NCBI GenBank assembly: GCA_965284315.1
Contig: OZ260072.1
Location: forward strand, 1-64,000
Reading direction: 5' to 3'
From: PCRC01 sp017848435
GTDB taxonomy: Bacteria > Pseudomonadota > Gammaproteobacteria > Burkholderiales > Burkholderiaceae_C
Length of the DNA: 64,000 nt
Shown here: positions 51,601 to 58,976 of the stretch, piece by piece
Layout of the letters: the number at the start of each line of letters is the position of its first letter
Numbering within the stretch: position 1 is the first letter of the stretch
Notes under the pieces: model-generated
The model's database searches: none
What the model was told of the DNA's origin: nothing
The model's input: only the letters and a program-made list of their open reading frames with translations
Translations under genes and position numbers: made by a program

Positions 51601-52096
51601 CGATGTAGAAGCGGTGCGGGAAGATGCCCGCCAGCTGCAGCGCCAGTTCGCTGGCACGGGTGGTGTCTTCCTGCAGCAGCGCCTGGCCCACCGGACCGGC
51701 CTGCGCACCAGAGAGCATCAGCAGGCCGGCGTTCAGCTCTTCCAGCCAGGCCAGCTTGATGACGCCCTGCGTCTTGACCGGGTTCTGCGTCCAGCCGCGC
51801 GCCAGCAATTCAGACAAATTGAGGTAGCCCTGCTGGCCCTGCACCAGCAGCATCACCCGCGTCAGGTGGCCGGGCTCTTTGCCCAGGCCTTCAAGGAAAA
51901 TCTCGGCGCCGATCAGCGGCTTGACACCCGCACCGCGCGCGGCCTTGTAGAACTTGATGGTGCCGAACAGGTTGTTCAGGTCGGTGATGGCCAGCGCGGG
52001 CTGCTGGTCGGCGGCGGCCACCTTGACGATGTCGTCGATGCGGTTGGTGCCATCGACCACCGAAAACTCGGTGTGGATGCGGAGGTGAACAAACAT
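48629..52096 (-). CDS. dnaE: DNA polymerase III subunit alpha
   Basis: 1155 residues. N-terminal PHP domain ([21 protein letters not shown]), catalytic palm with [19 protein letters not shown] carrying the two metal-binding Asp, [20 protein letters not shown], and C-terminal helix-hairpin-helix and OB domains ([27 protein letters not shown]). It is the replicative polymerase. The ATG at 52096 ([10 protein letters not shown]) was chosen over upstream codons inside a non-homologous extension. It is convergent with tolA; a repeat copy lies in its upstream region. Confidence 0.97.
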   Translation of the reverse strand: [1155 protein letters not shown]

Positions 52097-52193
52097 GGGG
52101 CCATTGTAGGAAAGGCAGGCGCTTTGGCCGGGCCAGGGCGTGCCGGCGGCGACTGCCGGACCACAGCAGAACGGCGTGCTGTCAGCCTGCAAT

Positions 52194-52257
52194 GCTACAA
52201 ATTCAATAGCTTAACCGCGAGGTTTCACTAAGGCTCAAGGCCGATTTGGCTTGAAAT
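52194..52257 (+). repeat. Dispersed 64-bp repeat, copy B (intergenic, upstream of dnaE)
   Basis: GCTACAAATTCAATAGC, TTAACCGCGAGG, the core TTTCACTAAGGCTCAAGGCC and GATTTGGCTTGAAAT. It is the only copy not overlapping a coding frame and lies about 100 bases before the dnaE start, in the opposite orientation to dnaE. It is immediately followed by the strong hairpin at 52260-52292. Confidence 0.8.
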
Positions 52258-52259
52258 TT

Positions 52260-52292
52260 GGTGCGGGAGGCCAAAAAAAGGCCTCCCGCACC
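52260..52292 (-). terminator. Long perfect hairpin after the pirin gene, poly-A/U loop
   Basis: Thirteen-base perfect stem GGTGCGGGAGGCC / GGCCTCCCGCACC enclosing seven A (seven U in the minus-strand RNA). It is 27 bases past the pirin stop, so it probably ends the pirin-flavodoxin transcript, but the U tract is in the loop rather than after the stem, which is unusual for an intrinsic terminator. Confidence 0.6.
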
Positions 52293-52318
52293 CTGAAAAC
52301 GGCCCGAATCAGGCCGCG

Positions 52319-53197
52319 TCAACCCGGCAAAGGCTGTTTCGGCAGCGGGATGAACTCCGTCTCGCCCGCGATCTGCCCCATGCGCTGCGCTTCCCAGTCC
52401 TGCGCGGCCTGCACGATGCGCTCTTTGCGGCTGGAAACAAAGTTCCACCACACGAAGCGCGGCGCGTCGAGCGCGTCGCCGCCCAGCACCATCAGGCGTG
52501 CGGCGGTGGGGGCTTCCATGCGGCTGGCTGCGCCCGTTGGCAGCACCACCAGCCGGTGGTCGGGCACGGCCTCGCCGTTGACCACCACCCCCGCGTCCAC
52601 CGTGTAGAGCGCCAGTTCTTCGGCCAGCGCTGGCAGTTCCAGCACCGCACCGGCGTCGAGTTGCACATCGAGGTAGACCGTGTTGGCAAACGCCTGTACC
52701 GGCGAGGTCTGGCCAAACGCGCTGCCCACCAGCACCCGCACCTGCGCGCCGCCGGTGGTCACCTCGGGAATGGCGGACGCGGGCGTGTGCACAAAGCTCG
52801 GCTCGTCCTCTTCGTGCGCCTGCGGCAGCGCCACCCAGAGCTGGATGCCGTGGTTCACCGACGTCGTCTGGCGCAGCGCGTCGGGCCGCCGCTCGGAGTG
52901 CACAATGCCGCGGCCGGCCGTCATCCAGTTGATGGCGCCCGGGGCGATGGTCTGGTTGTAGCCGAGGTTGTCGCGGTGCTGGATCGCGCCTTCAAACAGA
53001 TAGGTCACCGTGGCCAGGCCAATGTGCGGGTGGGGCCGCACGTCGTGGCCGGCGCCGGGCTCGACCGTCACCGGCCCGAAGTGGTCGAAGAACACAAACG
53101 GGCCCACCGCGCGACGCTGGGCGTCGGGCAGCAGGCGCCGCACCATGAAACCACCGCCGAGGTCTTTGGCGTGGCCGGCGATGTGTTGCAGGCTCAT
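52319..53197 (-). CDS. Pirin family protein (first copy)
   Basis: 292 residues, cupin fold. Pirin motif RPHPHIGLATVTYLFEGAIQHRDNLG supplies the metal-binding His residues, followed by NWMTAGRGIVHSERR with further His/Glu ligands. Pirins can have quercetinase activity or act as redox-sensitive regulators; which applies is unknown. A TTG four codons upstream overlaps the flavodoxin gene stop; ATG at 53197 was preferred. Belongs to the four-gene minus-strand redox group. Confidence 0.9.
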   Translation of the reverse strand: MSLQHIAGHAKDLGGGFMVRRLLPDAQRRAVGPFVFFDHFGPVTVEPGAGHDVRPHPHIGLATVTYLFEGAIQHRDNLGYNQTIAPGAINWMTAGRGIVHSERRPDALRQTTSVNHGIQLWVALPQAHEEDEPSFVHTPASAIPEVTTGGAQVRVLVGSAFGQTSPVQAFANTVYLDVQLDAGAVLELPALAEELALYTVDAGVVVNGEAVPDHRLVVLPTGAASRMEAPTAARLMVLGGDALDAPRFVWWNFVSSRKERIVQAAQDWEAQRMGQIAGETEFIPLPKQPLPG

Positions 53198-53205
53198 GGC
53201 CCGGC

Positions 53206-53760
53206 TCAACCGCGCAGCTGTTTGGCGATGGTGGCCACGCGTTCGCCAAACAGGCGCGCGGTGTCCAGGTCACCCTGTGGCATCTCGGCGGGCGACGCGT
53301 CGGACGGCGACTGCGCCATTGCGCCCGAGAACGAACCCACGTAGTTGATGTCGTTGCGCTTGGCGTCTTTTTTGTTGCTGGGCATCTGGCCGGTGCCCAC
53401 CCAGATGCCGCTGTGCTGCATCGACAGCGTGAACAAATAGTGCAGCGTGGACAGCTTGTCGCCGTTCATCGTGGCGCTGTTGGTGAAGCCGGCAAACAGC
53501 TTGTCTTTCCAGGCCTGGGTGAACCAGGCTTTGCTGGAAGCGTCGGCAAACTTTTTGAACTGCCAGCTCACCGAGCCCATGTAGGTCGGGCTGCCCATGA
53601 CGATGGCGTCGGCCGCGTTGAGCGTGTCCCAGCCACCTTCGGGCAGGTTGCCTTCGGCGTCAATGGCCAGCAGCGTGGCGCCGGCGCCGTCGGCCACGGA
53701 TTGCGCCAGGCGCAGGGTGTGCCCGTAACCGGAATGAAAAACAACAACAACTTTGGCCAT
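53206..53760 (-). CDS. Flavodoxin-fold NAD(P)H:quinone oxidoreductase, WrbA-like
   Basis: 184 residues: FMN-binding start KVVVVFHSGYGHTLRLAQSVADGA, then MGSPTYMGSVSWQFKKFADAS and FTNSATMNGDKLSTL, the WrbA/flavodoxin-like pattern. It probably reduces quinones by two electrons in the cytoplasm. AGGAG precedes the ATG. Followed directly by the pirin gene and preceded by the DoxX gene, as in many proteobacterial LysR-controlled clusters induced by electrophiles. Confidence 0.9.
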   Translation of the reverse strand: MAKVVVVFHSGYGHTLRLAQSVADGAGATLLAIDAEGNLPEGGWDTLNAADAIVMGSPTYMGSVSWQFKKFADASSKAWFTQAWKDKLFAGFTNSATMNGDKLSTLHYLFTLSMQHSGIWVGTGQMPSNKKDAKRNDINYVGSFSGAMAQSPSDASPAEMPQGDLDTARLFGERVATIAKQLRG

Positions 53761-53823
53761 GGTGAACTCCTGAGTGAATCAATGAAGGAATGAAGGAATG
53801 GGAAACGTGTCGAACAAAACTGT

Positions 53824-54234
53824 TCAGCGGCTGCGGCGTGCGTCCAGGCTCCAGGCACCGGCGCCCCAGGCGGCCAGCGTCAAGAGGCCGCCCACCACCG
53901 CGATGTTCTTGAAGAACATCAGCTGCTGCACCATTTGCTGGTCGGCAGGCAGCGCCCAGTAATTGTGGAACACCACGCTCGCCGCCAGCGTGAACAGCGC
54001 CAGGCCCAGCGCCGCGAAGCGGGTGCCGAAGCCGGCGATCAGCGCCAGGCCACCGCCCACCTCCACCACGATGGCCACCAGCGCACCCACCTCGGGCAGC
54101 GGCAGGCCTTTGGAGGCGATGTAGCCGACCGTGCCGGCGTAACCGCCGATCTTGGCAATGCCGGCGGGCAGGAACAGCAGGGCCAGCAGCAGGCGGCCGA
54201 CCAGGGACAAGGGGTTTTGCAGGGTGGTGAACAT
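53824..54234 (-). CDS. DoxX family membrane protein
   Basis: 136 residues with four transmembrane helices (RLLLALLFLPAGIAKIGGYAG; VGALVAIVVEVGGGLALIAGF; AALGLALFTLAASVVF; NIAVVGGLLTLAAWGAGAW). DoxX proteins are small inner-membrane proteins linked to redox or thiol stress; the biochemical role is not settled. Lies between the two pirin genes' cluster members, 44 bases behind the second pirin gene. Confidence 0.88.
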   Translation of the reverse strand: MFTTLQNPLSLVGRLLLALLFLPAGIAKIGGYAGTVGYIASKGLPLPEVGALVAIVVEVGGGLALIAGFGTRFAALGLALFTLAASVVFHNYWALPADQQMVQQLMFFKNIAVVGGLLTLAAWGAGAWSLDARRSR

Positions 54235-54278
54235 GGGGAATCTCCTCGGTAATGACAGTGGACAGGGGTTGAAAAAAA

Positions 54279-54998
54279 TCAGGGGGCCAGGTCGAACACC
54301 AGCACTTCGGCATCGCTGCCGCCGTCCAGTGTCAACCGGTCTTCGTGGGACAGCAAGGCCGCGTCGCCGCCCGCCAGGCGCTGGCCGTTGACGTTGAGCG
54401 CGCCGCGCACCAGGTGCACATAGGCCTTGCGCGCCGGGTCCAGCGTCAGCGTGGCAGCTTCGGTGCCGTCAAACAGGCCCGCGTACAGCCGCGCATCGGC
54501 ATGGATCGTCACCGCGCCGTCGGCACCTTCGGGCGCCGCCACCAACTGCAAGCGGCCGCGCTTGTCGGCCTCGGCAAAGGTCTTTTGTTCGTAGCTGGCG
54601 GGGATGCCGGTCACGTTGGGCTCGATCCAGATCTGCAGAAAGTGGGCGGGCTGGTCCTGCGCGTGGTTGAACTCGCTGTGCCGCACGCCATTGCCGGCGC
54701 TCATGCGCTGCACGTCGCCCGGTGGAATCACGCCTGCCGCGCCACCGGCGCTGCCGTTGCCCAGGCTGTCCTTATGGGCCAGTGCGCCGCTCAGCACGTA
54801 GCTGATGATTTCCATGTCGCGGTGGCCGTGGGTGCCAAAGCCGGTGCCAGGGGCGATGCGGTCTTCGTTGATCACCCGCAGGTTGCCCCAGCCCATGTGG
54901 GCCGCGTCGTGGTAACCGGCGAACGAGAAGCTGTGGAACGACTTCAGCCAGCCGTGGTCGGCATAGCCCCGGTCGTGTGATGCGCGCAGTGTCAGCAT
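54279..54998 (-). CDS. Pirin family protein (second copy, YhhW-like)
   Basis: 239 residues: SFSFAGYHDAAHMGWGNLRVIN, then GFGTHGHRDMEIISYVLSGALAHKDSLG and VQRMSAGNGVRHSEFNHAQD with the His/Glu metal ligands. This type, like E. coli YhhW, can oxidise quercetin. It differs clearly from the pirin at 52.3 kb. ATG at 54998 follows AAGGAG. It is the first gene of the minus-strand redox group and divergent from the LysR gene. Confidence 0.92.
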   Translation of the reverse strand: MLTLRASHDRGYADHGWLKSFHSFSFAGYHDAAHMGWGNLRVINEDRIAPGTGFGTHGHRDMEIISYVLSGALAHKDSLGNGSAGGAAGVIPPGDVQRMSAGNGVRHSEFNHAQDQPAHFLQIWIEPNVTGIPASYEQKTFAEADKRGRLQLVAAPEGADGAVTIHADARLYAGLFDGTEAATLTLDPARKAYVHLVRGALNVNGQRLAGGDAALLSHEDRLTLDGGSDAEVLVFDLAP

Positions 54999-55097
54999 GG
55001 TGGCTCCTTGTTGGGGTGGGCAGGCCGATTCGCCTTCCCGATGGCTGAACTTTAGGCCGCTTGCCCCCTTTTGAAGTGCAACGGTTTTGATGGCATC

Positions 55098-55114
55098 ATT
55101 CAAATTATTTGAAT
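55098..55114. promoter_or_regulatory. LysR-type palindromic operator candidate
   Basis: Perfect palindrome ATTCAAAT-T-ATTTGAAT between the divergent pirin and lysR genes, 13 bases before the LysR start. It fits the T-N11-A style dyad that LysR regulators bind next to their own gene. It also contains candidate promoter AT-rich sequence. No experimental support. Confidence 0.7.
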
Positions 55115-55127
55115 AATTGAGCCACCG

Positions 55128-56069
55128 ATGCCCACACCCCGCGACGCCCTGACGCCCGACGCGCTCACCATGATCCAGGCGATTGCCGCCAGCGGCAGCT
55201 TTGCCGCCGCCGCCCGCCAGGCCGGCATGGTGCCCAGCGCACTGACCTACCGGGTGCGGCAGATTGAAGATGCGCTCGACGTGCTGCTGTTCGACCGCAG
55301 CGCCCGCCAGGCCCGCCTGACCGAAGCCGGCGCCGAACTGCTGCGCGAAGGCCAGCGCCTGCTGGCCGACATGGACGCGGTGGCCAACCGCGTCAAGCGG
55401 GTCGCCACCGGCTGGGAGCCACAGCTCACCGTGGCAGTGGACAGCATCATCGCCCGCGACACGGTGATGGAACTGTGCGAAGCCTTCTTCGCGCTGGACC
55501 CGCCGACCCGCGTGCGCATCCGCAGCGAGGCGCTGTCGGGCACGCTGGAAGCGCTCAGCTCGGGCCAGGCCGACCTCGCCATTGGCGGCGTGCTCGCCCC
55601 CGACAGCGGCAGCACCATCCTCAGCGAGCCGCTGGGCAACGTGGCCTTTGTGTACGCGGTGGCGCCCCACCACCCGCTGGCCAGCGCCGCCGAGCCGATC
55701 CCCGACGCGGTGTTGCAGCAGCACCGCGCGGTGGCGGTGGCCGACTCGGTGCAGCGCGGCGGCGGCGTGACGGTGGGCCTGCTGGGTGGGCAGGACGTGT
55801 TCACCGTGCCCAGCATGACCGCCAAGCTCGAGGCCCAGCTGCGGGGCCTGGGTGGCGGTTTCCTGCCCGAGTTTCTGGTGCGGCCCTATGTGGCCAGTGG
55901 CCGGCTGGTGGCCAAGGCGGTGGCGCGGCCCGACCGCAAGGCCCCGGTGCGCTACGCCTGGCGGCAAGCCCCTGGCACGCAGCCCGGCCGCGCGCTGGGC
56001 TGGTGGCTGGCACAGCTGCAAAAACCCGCCACACGCGCCGCGTTGCTGGAGCGGCAGCACACGTTCTAG
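55128..56069 (+). CDS. LysR-family transcriptional regulator
   Basis: 313 residues. N-terminal winged helix-turn-helix ALTMIQAIAASGSFAAAARQAGMVPSALTYRVRQIEDAL, then the LysR effector-binding domain (TVAVDSIIARDTVMELCEAFF...). Divergent from the pirin-DoxX-flavodoxin-pirin group, which it probably controls in response to an electrophile or quinone; the palindrome just upstream is the likely site. Confidence 0.92.
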   Translation: MPTPRDALTPDALTMIQAIAASGSFAAAARQAGMVPSALTYRVRQIEDALDVLLFDRSARQARLTEAGAELLREGQRLLADMDAVANRVKRVATGWEPQLTVAVDSIIARDTVMELCEAFFALDPPTRVRIRSEALSGTLEALSSGQADLAIGGVLAPDSGSTILSEPLGNVAFVYAVAPHHPLASAAEPIPDAVLQQHRAVAVADSVQRGGGVTVGLLGGQDVFTVPSMTAKLEAQLRGLGGGFLPEFLVRPYVASGRLVAKAVARPDRKAPVRYAWRQAPGTQPGRALGWWLAQLQKPATRAALLERQHTF

Positions 56070-56146
56070 CCGGCTTCTGGCAACCGGGCTGCGAGTGCGT
56101 GTAGAGTCCGCCTGAGCGACCATAACAACGACACAAAGACAACCGC

Positions 56147-57223
56147 ATGCCCAAAGCACCCACACTCTCCGCCACGTTCTCCCCCCGCCACTTCGCCGTC
56201 ATTGGCGGTGGCATGGCGGGCATCGCCTGCGCCCGCACCTTGCTGCAGGCCGGCCACCAGGTCACCGTGTTCGAGAAAAGCGCCGGTTTCGGTGGCCGCA
56301 TGGCCAGCCGCCAGACGGTGTTTGGCAGCTTTGACCACGGCGCCCAGTACTTCACCGTGCGCGACGACCGCTTCGCCCAGGCGCTGGCCACCAGCCCCAA
56401 AGTGAGCAAGCCCTGGAGCGCCACCACCGTGCGCGTGCTCGACGCTTTTGGCCGCGTGGCCGCCGCCGGCCTGCCCGCCCGCGAGCCCCATTGGGTGGCC
56501 GTGCCCGGCATGAATGGGATGGTGAAGCACTGGGCACAACCGCTGGCCAGCGCCGGCCAGGTGCGTTTGCAGACCCGGGTGGTGGCCATTGAACGCGACG
56601 CGGTGAACCGCAAGCGCTGGCAACTGCGCACCGAAGACACCACCACCGAGCCCGGCCAGCATGTGGAGGCCGGCTTTGACGCGGTGCTGCTGGCCATCCC
56701 CAGCGTGCAGGCGCACGGCCTGCTCGTCGCGTCCGACATCGCGCCCCGCATGGCCAGCGCCATTGCCAAGGTGGGCGTGGCCCCCTGCTGGACGCTGATG
56801 CTGGCCTTCCCGCAGGCCTCGCAACCCAACCTGGCCCACCTCGGCCCACAGTGGAACGCCGCCCGCAGCACGCACCACCGCATCGCCTGGGTGGCGCGCG
56901 AGTCGTCCAAGCCGGGCCGGGGCAGCGTGGAGCGCTGGACGGTGCAGGCCAGCGCGGCGTGGTCGCACGAGCACCTGGAAGACGACGCACCGCGCGTGCA
57001 AGCCAAGCTGATCAAGGCTTTCTCCGAAGTCACCGGCATCCGCGCCGAACCGGCCCATGCGGCGGTGCACCGCTGGCGCTACGCGCAGACCACCCAGCCG
57101 CTGGGCGAGTCGCACCTGTGGAACGCCAAGCTGGGCGTGGGCGTGTGCGGCGACTGGTGCCTGGGCCACCGCGTGGAAAACGCGTTTGTATCGGGCCTGG
57201 AACTGGCCCTCGCAGCCCTCTGA
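56147..57223 (+). CDS. FAD-dependent oxidoreductase, renalase-like
   Basis: 358 residues with the dinucleotide-binding start FAVIGGGMAGIACARTLLQAGHQVTVFEKSAGFGGRMASR and FDHGAQYFTVRD, the renalase/amine-oxidase-like pattern; C-terminal GVGVCGDWCLGHRVENAF closes the FAD site. Bacterial renalases oxidise isomeric dihydro-NAD(P). The substrate here is unproven. Plus-strand neighbour of gluQ, nine bases apart. Confidence 0.85.
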   Translation: MPKAPTLSATFSPRHFAVIGGGMAGIACARTLLQAGHQVTVFEKSAGFGGRMASRQTVFGSFDHGAQYFTVRDDRFAQALATSPKVSKPWSATTVRVLDAFGRVAAAGLPAREPHWVAVPGMNGMVKHWAQPLASAGQVRLQTRVVAIERDAVNRKRWQLRTEDTTTEPGQHVEAGFDAVLLAIPSVQAHGLLVASDIAPRMASAIAKVGVAPCWTLMLAFPQASQPNLAHLGPQWNAARSTHHRIAWVARESSKPGRGSVERWTVQASAAWSHEHLEDDAPRVQAKLIKAFSEVTGIRAEPAHAAVHRWRYAQTTQPLGESHLWNAKLGVGVCGDWCLGHRVENAFVSGLELALAAL

Positions 57224-57232
57224 ACAGGGCCC

Positions 57233-58219
57233 ATGGGCGGGTCTGCCTACACCGGCCGCTTTGCGCCCTCGCCCACCGGCCCGCTGCACGCCGGCTCGCT
57301 GGTGGCCGCGCTGGCCAGCTGGCTGGACGCGCGGGCCCATGGCGGGCGCTGGCTGGTGCGCATTGAAGACGTTGACACCCCGCGCTGCGTCACCGGTTCG
57401 GCCGGCCACATCCTGCGCCAGCTCGCCAGCTGCGGCCTGCTGCCCGACGCCGAACCGGTCTACCAGTCGGCCCGGGGAACGCTGTACCAACGCGCGCTGG
57501 ACCAGCTGGCCGCCAGCGGCCACGCCTACCGCTGCGCCTGCTCGCGCAAAGACATTGAAGACGCGCTCGCCGCCGCCGGCCGGCCCCGCCCGCGCCATGG
57601 CGAACTGGTCTACCCCGGCACCTGCCGCGGGGGCCTGCAGGGCCGTTCGGCACGCTCCTGGCGCTTCCTGAGCACGGTTTTAGAACCAAATCGGCCACAA
57701 GCCTTAGTCGAATCTGGCGATGTAGCTCCTTTTTCAATAGCAAACCAGACGATTCACTGGGTCGACCGCCGGCTCGGCCCGCAGGCGCAAGACGTGTCGG
57801 CCGAGGTGGGCGACTTCGTGCTGCACCGCGCGGCCGACGGCCTCTGGGCCTACCAGCTCGCGGTGGTGGTGGACGACGCGGCACAAGGCATCACGCAGGT
57901 GGTGCGTGGGGCGGACCTGGCCGACAACACGCCCCGGCAGATCCTGCTGCAGCGCGCGCTGGGCCTCCCCACACCAGGCTATTTGCACACCCCGCTGGTC
58001 AACGGCATTGACGGGCACAAGCTCTCCAAGCAGAACGGCGCGCTGCCGCTGGACACCACCACCCCGCAGGCCGTGGCCCACACACTGGACGCCGCCGCGC
58101 TGGCGCTCGGCCTGCCCCCGGCCGAATGGCCCCACCGCGCCCTGACCGCCACCGACCACGGCGACGCGCTGCAGCGCTGGGTGGCCGCCTGGCGGGGTCT
58201 CTACAATCCAACCCCGTGA
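57233..58219 (+). CDS. gluQ: Glutamyl-Q tRNA(Asp) synthetase
   Basis: 328 residues (usual about 290-310). YTGRFAPSPTGPLHAGSLVAAL carries the HIGH-like signature, RIEDVDTPR the glutamate-binding region, and GHKLSKQNGALPL the KMSKS-type loop. It glutamylates queuosine of tRNA-Asp. Residues about 149-170 (VLEPNRPQALVESGDVAP) come from an antisense copy of the 64-bp repeat and sit between the zinc-like region and the second half of the catalytic domain. The stop overlaps trmB by GTGA. Confidence 0.92.
   Translation: MGGSAYTGRFAPSPTGPLHAGSLVAALASWLDARAHGGRWLVRIEDVDTPRCVTGSAGHILRQLASCGLLPDAEPVYQSARGTLYQRALDQLAASGHAYRCACSRKDIEDALAAAGRPRPRHGELVYPGTCRGGLQGRSARSWRFLSTVLEPNRPQALVESGDVAPFSIANQTIHWVDRRLGPQAQDVSAEVGDFVLHRAADGLWAYQLAVVVDDAAQGITQVVRGADLADNTPRQILLQRALGLPTPGYLHTPLVNGIDGHKLSKQNGALPLDTTTPQAVAHTLDAAALALGLPPAEWPHRALTATDHGDALQRWVAAWRGLYNPTP
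57678..57741 (-). repeat. Dispersed 64-bp repeat, copy C (inside gluQ)
   Basis: Minus strand reads GCTATTGAAAAAGGAGC, TACATCGCCAG, ATTCGACTAAGGCTTGTGGCC and GATTTGGTTCTAAAA. It aligns to copy B throughout, including the GGCCGATTTGG stretch. It is antisense to gluQ and lower in GC than the surrounding gene. Confidence 0.8.
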
Positions 58220-58974
58220 ACGACACCCCTTCCCTGCCGCCGGTCAACACCCCACCGGCCACCGCACCCACCGGCATCAAGCCCGGCGTGACGCACCCCA
58301 AAACCATCAAGAGTTTTGTCCGCCGCGCTGGCCGCACCACCACCGGCCAGGCCAAGGCGTTTGAAGACCTGGGCCCGCTGTATGTGATGCCCTACGCCAG
58401 CCAACCGCTGGACCTGGCCGCCGCCTTTGGCCGCAGCGCCCCCACGGTGCTGGAAATCGGCTTCGGCATGGGCGAGGCCACGGCCCACATCGCGGCGCTG
58501 ATGCCGGAGACCAACTTCCTGTGCTGCGAGGTGCACCAGCCCGGCGTGGGTGCGCTGCTCAAGCGCATCGGCGAACAGGGGCTGACCAACATCCGCATCG
58601 TCTCGCACGACGCGGTCGAGGTCATGGACCACATGTTGAAGCCCGACCAGCTCGACGGCATCCACCTGTTTTTCCCCGACCCCTGGCACAAGAAAAAACA
58701 CAACAAGCGCCGCCTGATCCAGCCGCCGCTGGTCGCGCGCCTGGCCACGCGGCTCAAGCCCGGTGGCTACCTGCACTGCGCCACCGACTGGCAGCCCTAT
58801 GCCCAGCAAATGCTGCAGGTGTTGTCGGCCGAGCCGCTGCTGGCCAACAGCGTGGCCCAACATGAAGGCGAGGGCTACGCCCCCAAGCCCCATTACCGGC
58901 CGCTGACCAAGTTTGAAAACCGTGGCCTGAAACTCGGCCATGGCGTGTGGGACCTGGTGTTCCTGCGCCGCTGA
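58216..58974 (+). CDS. trmB: tRNA (guanine-N7)-methyltransferase
   Basis: 252 residues beginning with GTG in a GTGA overlap with gluQ. SAM site VLEIGFGMGEATAHIA and the TrmB motif IHLFFPDPWHKKKHNKRRLIQ are intact. Methylates G46 of tRNAs. An N-terminal Pro/Thr-rich extension of about 25 residues precedes the core. A pseudouridine synthase follows two bases later, making this a tRNA/RNA-modification group. Confidence 0.96.
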   Translation: MNDTPSLPPVNTPPATAPTGIKPGVTHPKTIKSFVRRAGRTTTGQAKAFEDLGPLYVMPYASQPLDLAAAFGRSAPTVLEIGFGMGEATAHIAALMPETNFLCCEVHQPGVGALLKRIGEQGLTNIRIVSHDAVEVMDHMLKPDQLDGIHLFFPDPWHKKKHNKRRLIQPPLVARLATRLKPGGYLHCATDWQPYAQQMLQVLSAEPLLANSVAQHEGEGYAPKPHYRPLTKFENRGLKLGHGVWDLVFLRR

Positions 58975-58976
58975 GC

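Noticed and set aside
48962..52231. A 1089-codon open frame on the plus strand opposite dnaE
   Set aside because: It is the GC-rich mirror of dnaE, composed of His/Val/Gly/Gln-rich low-complexity sequence without any recognisable motif; dnaE is certain.
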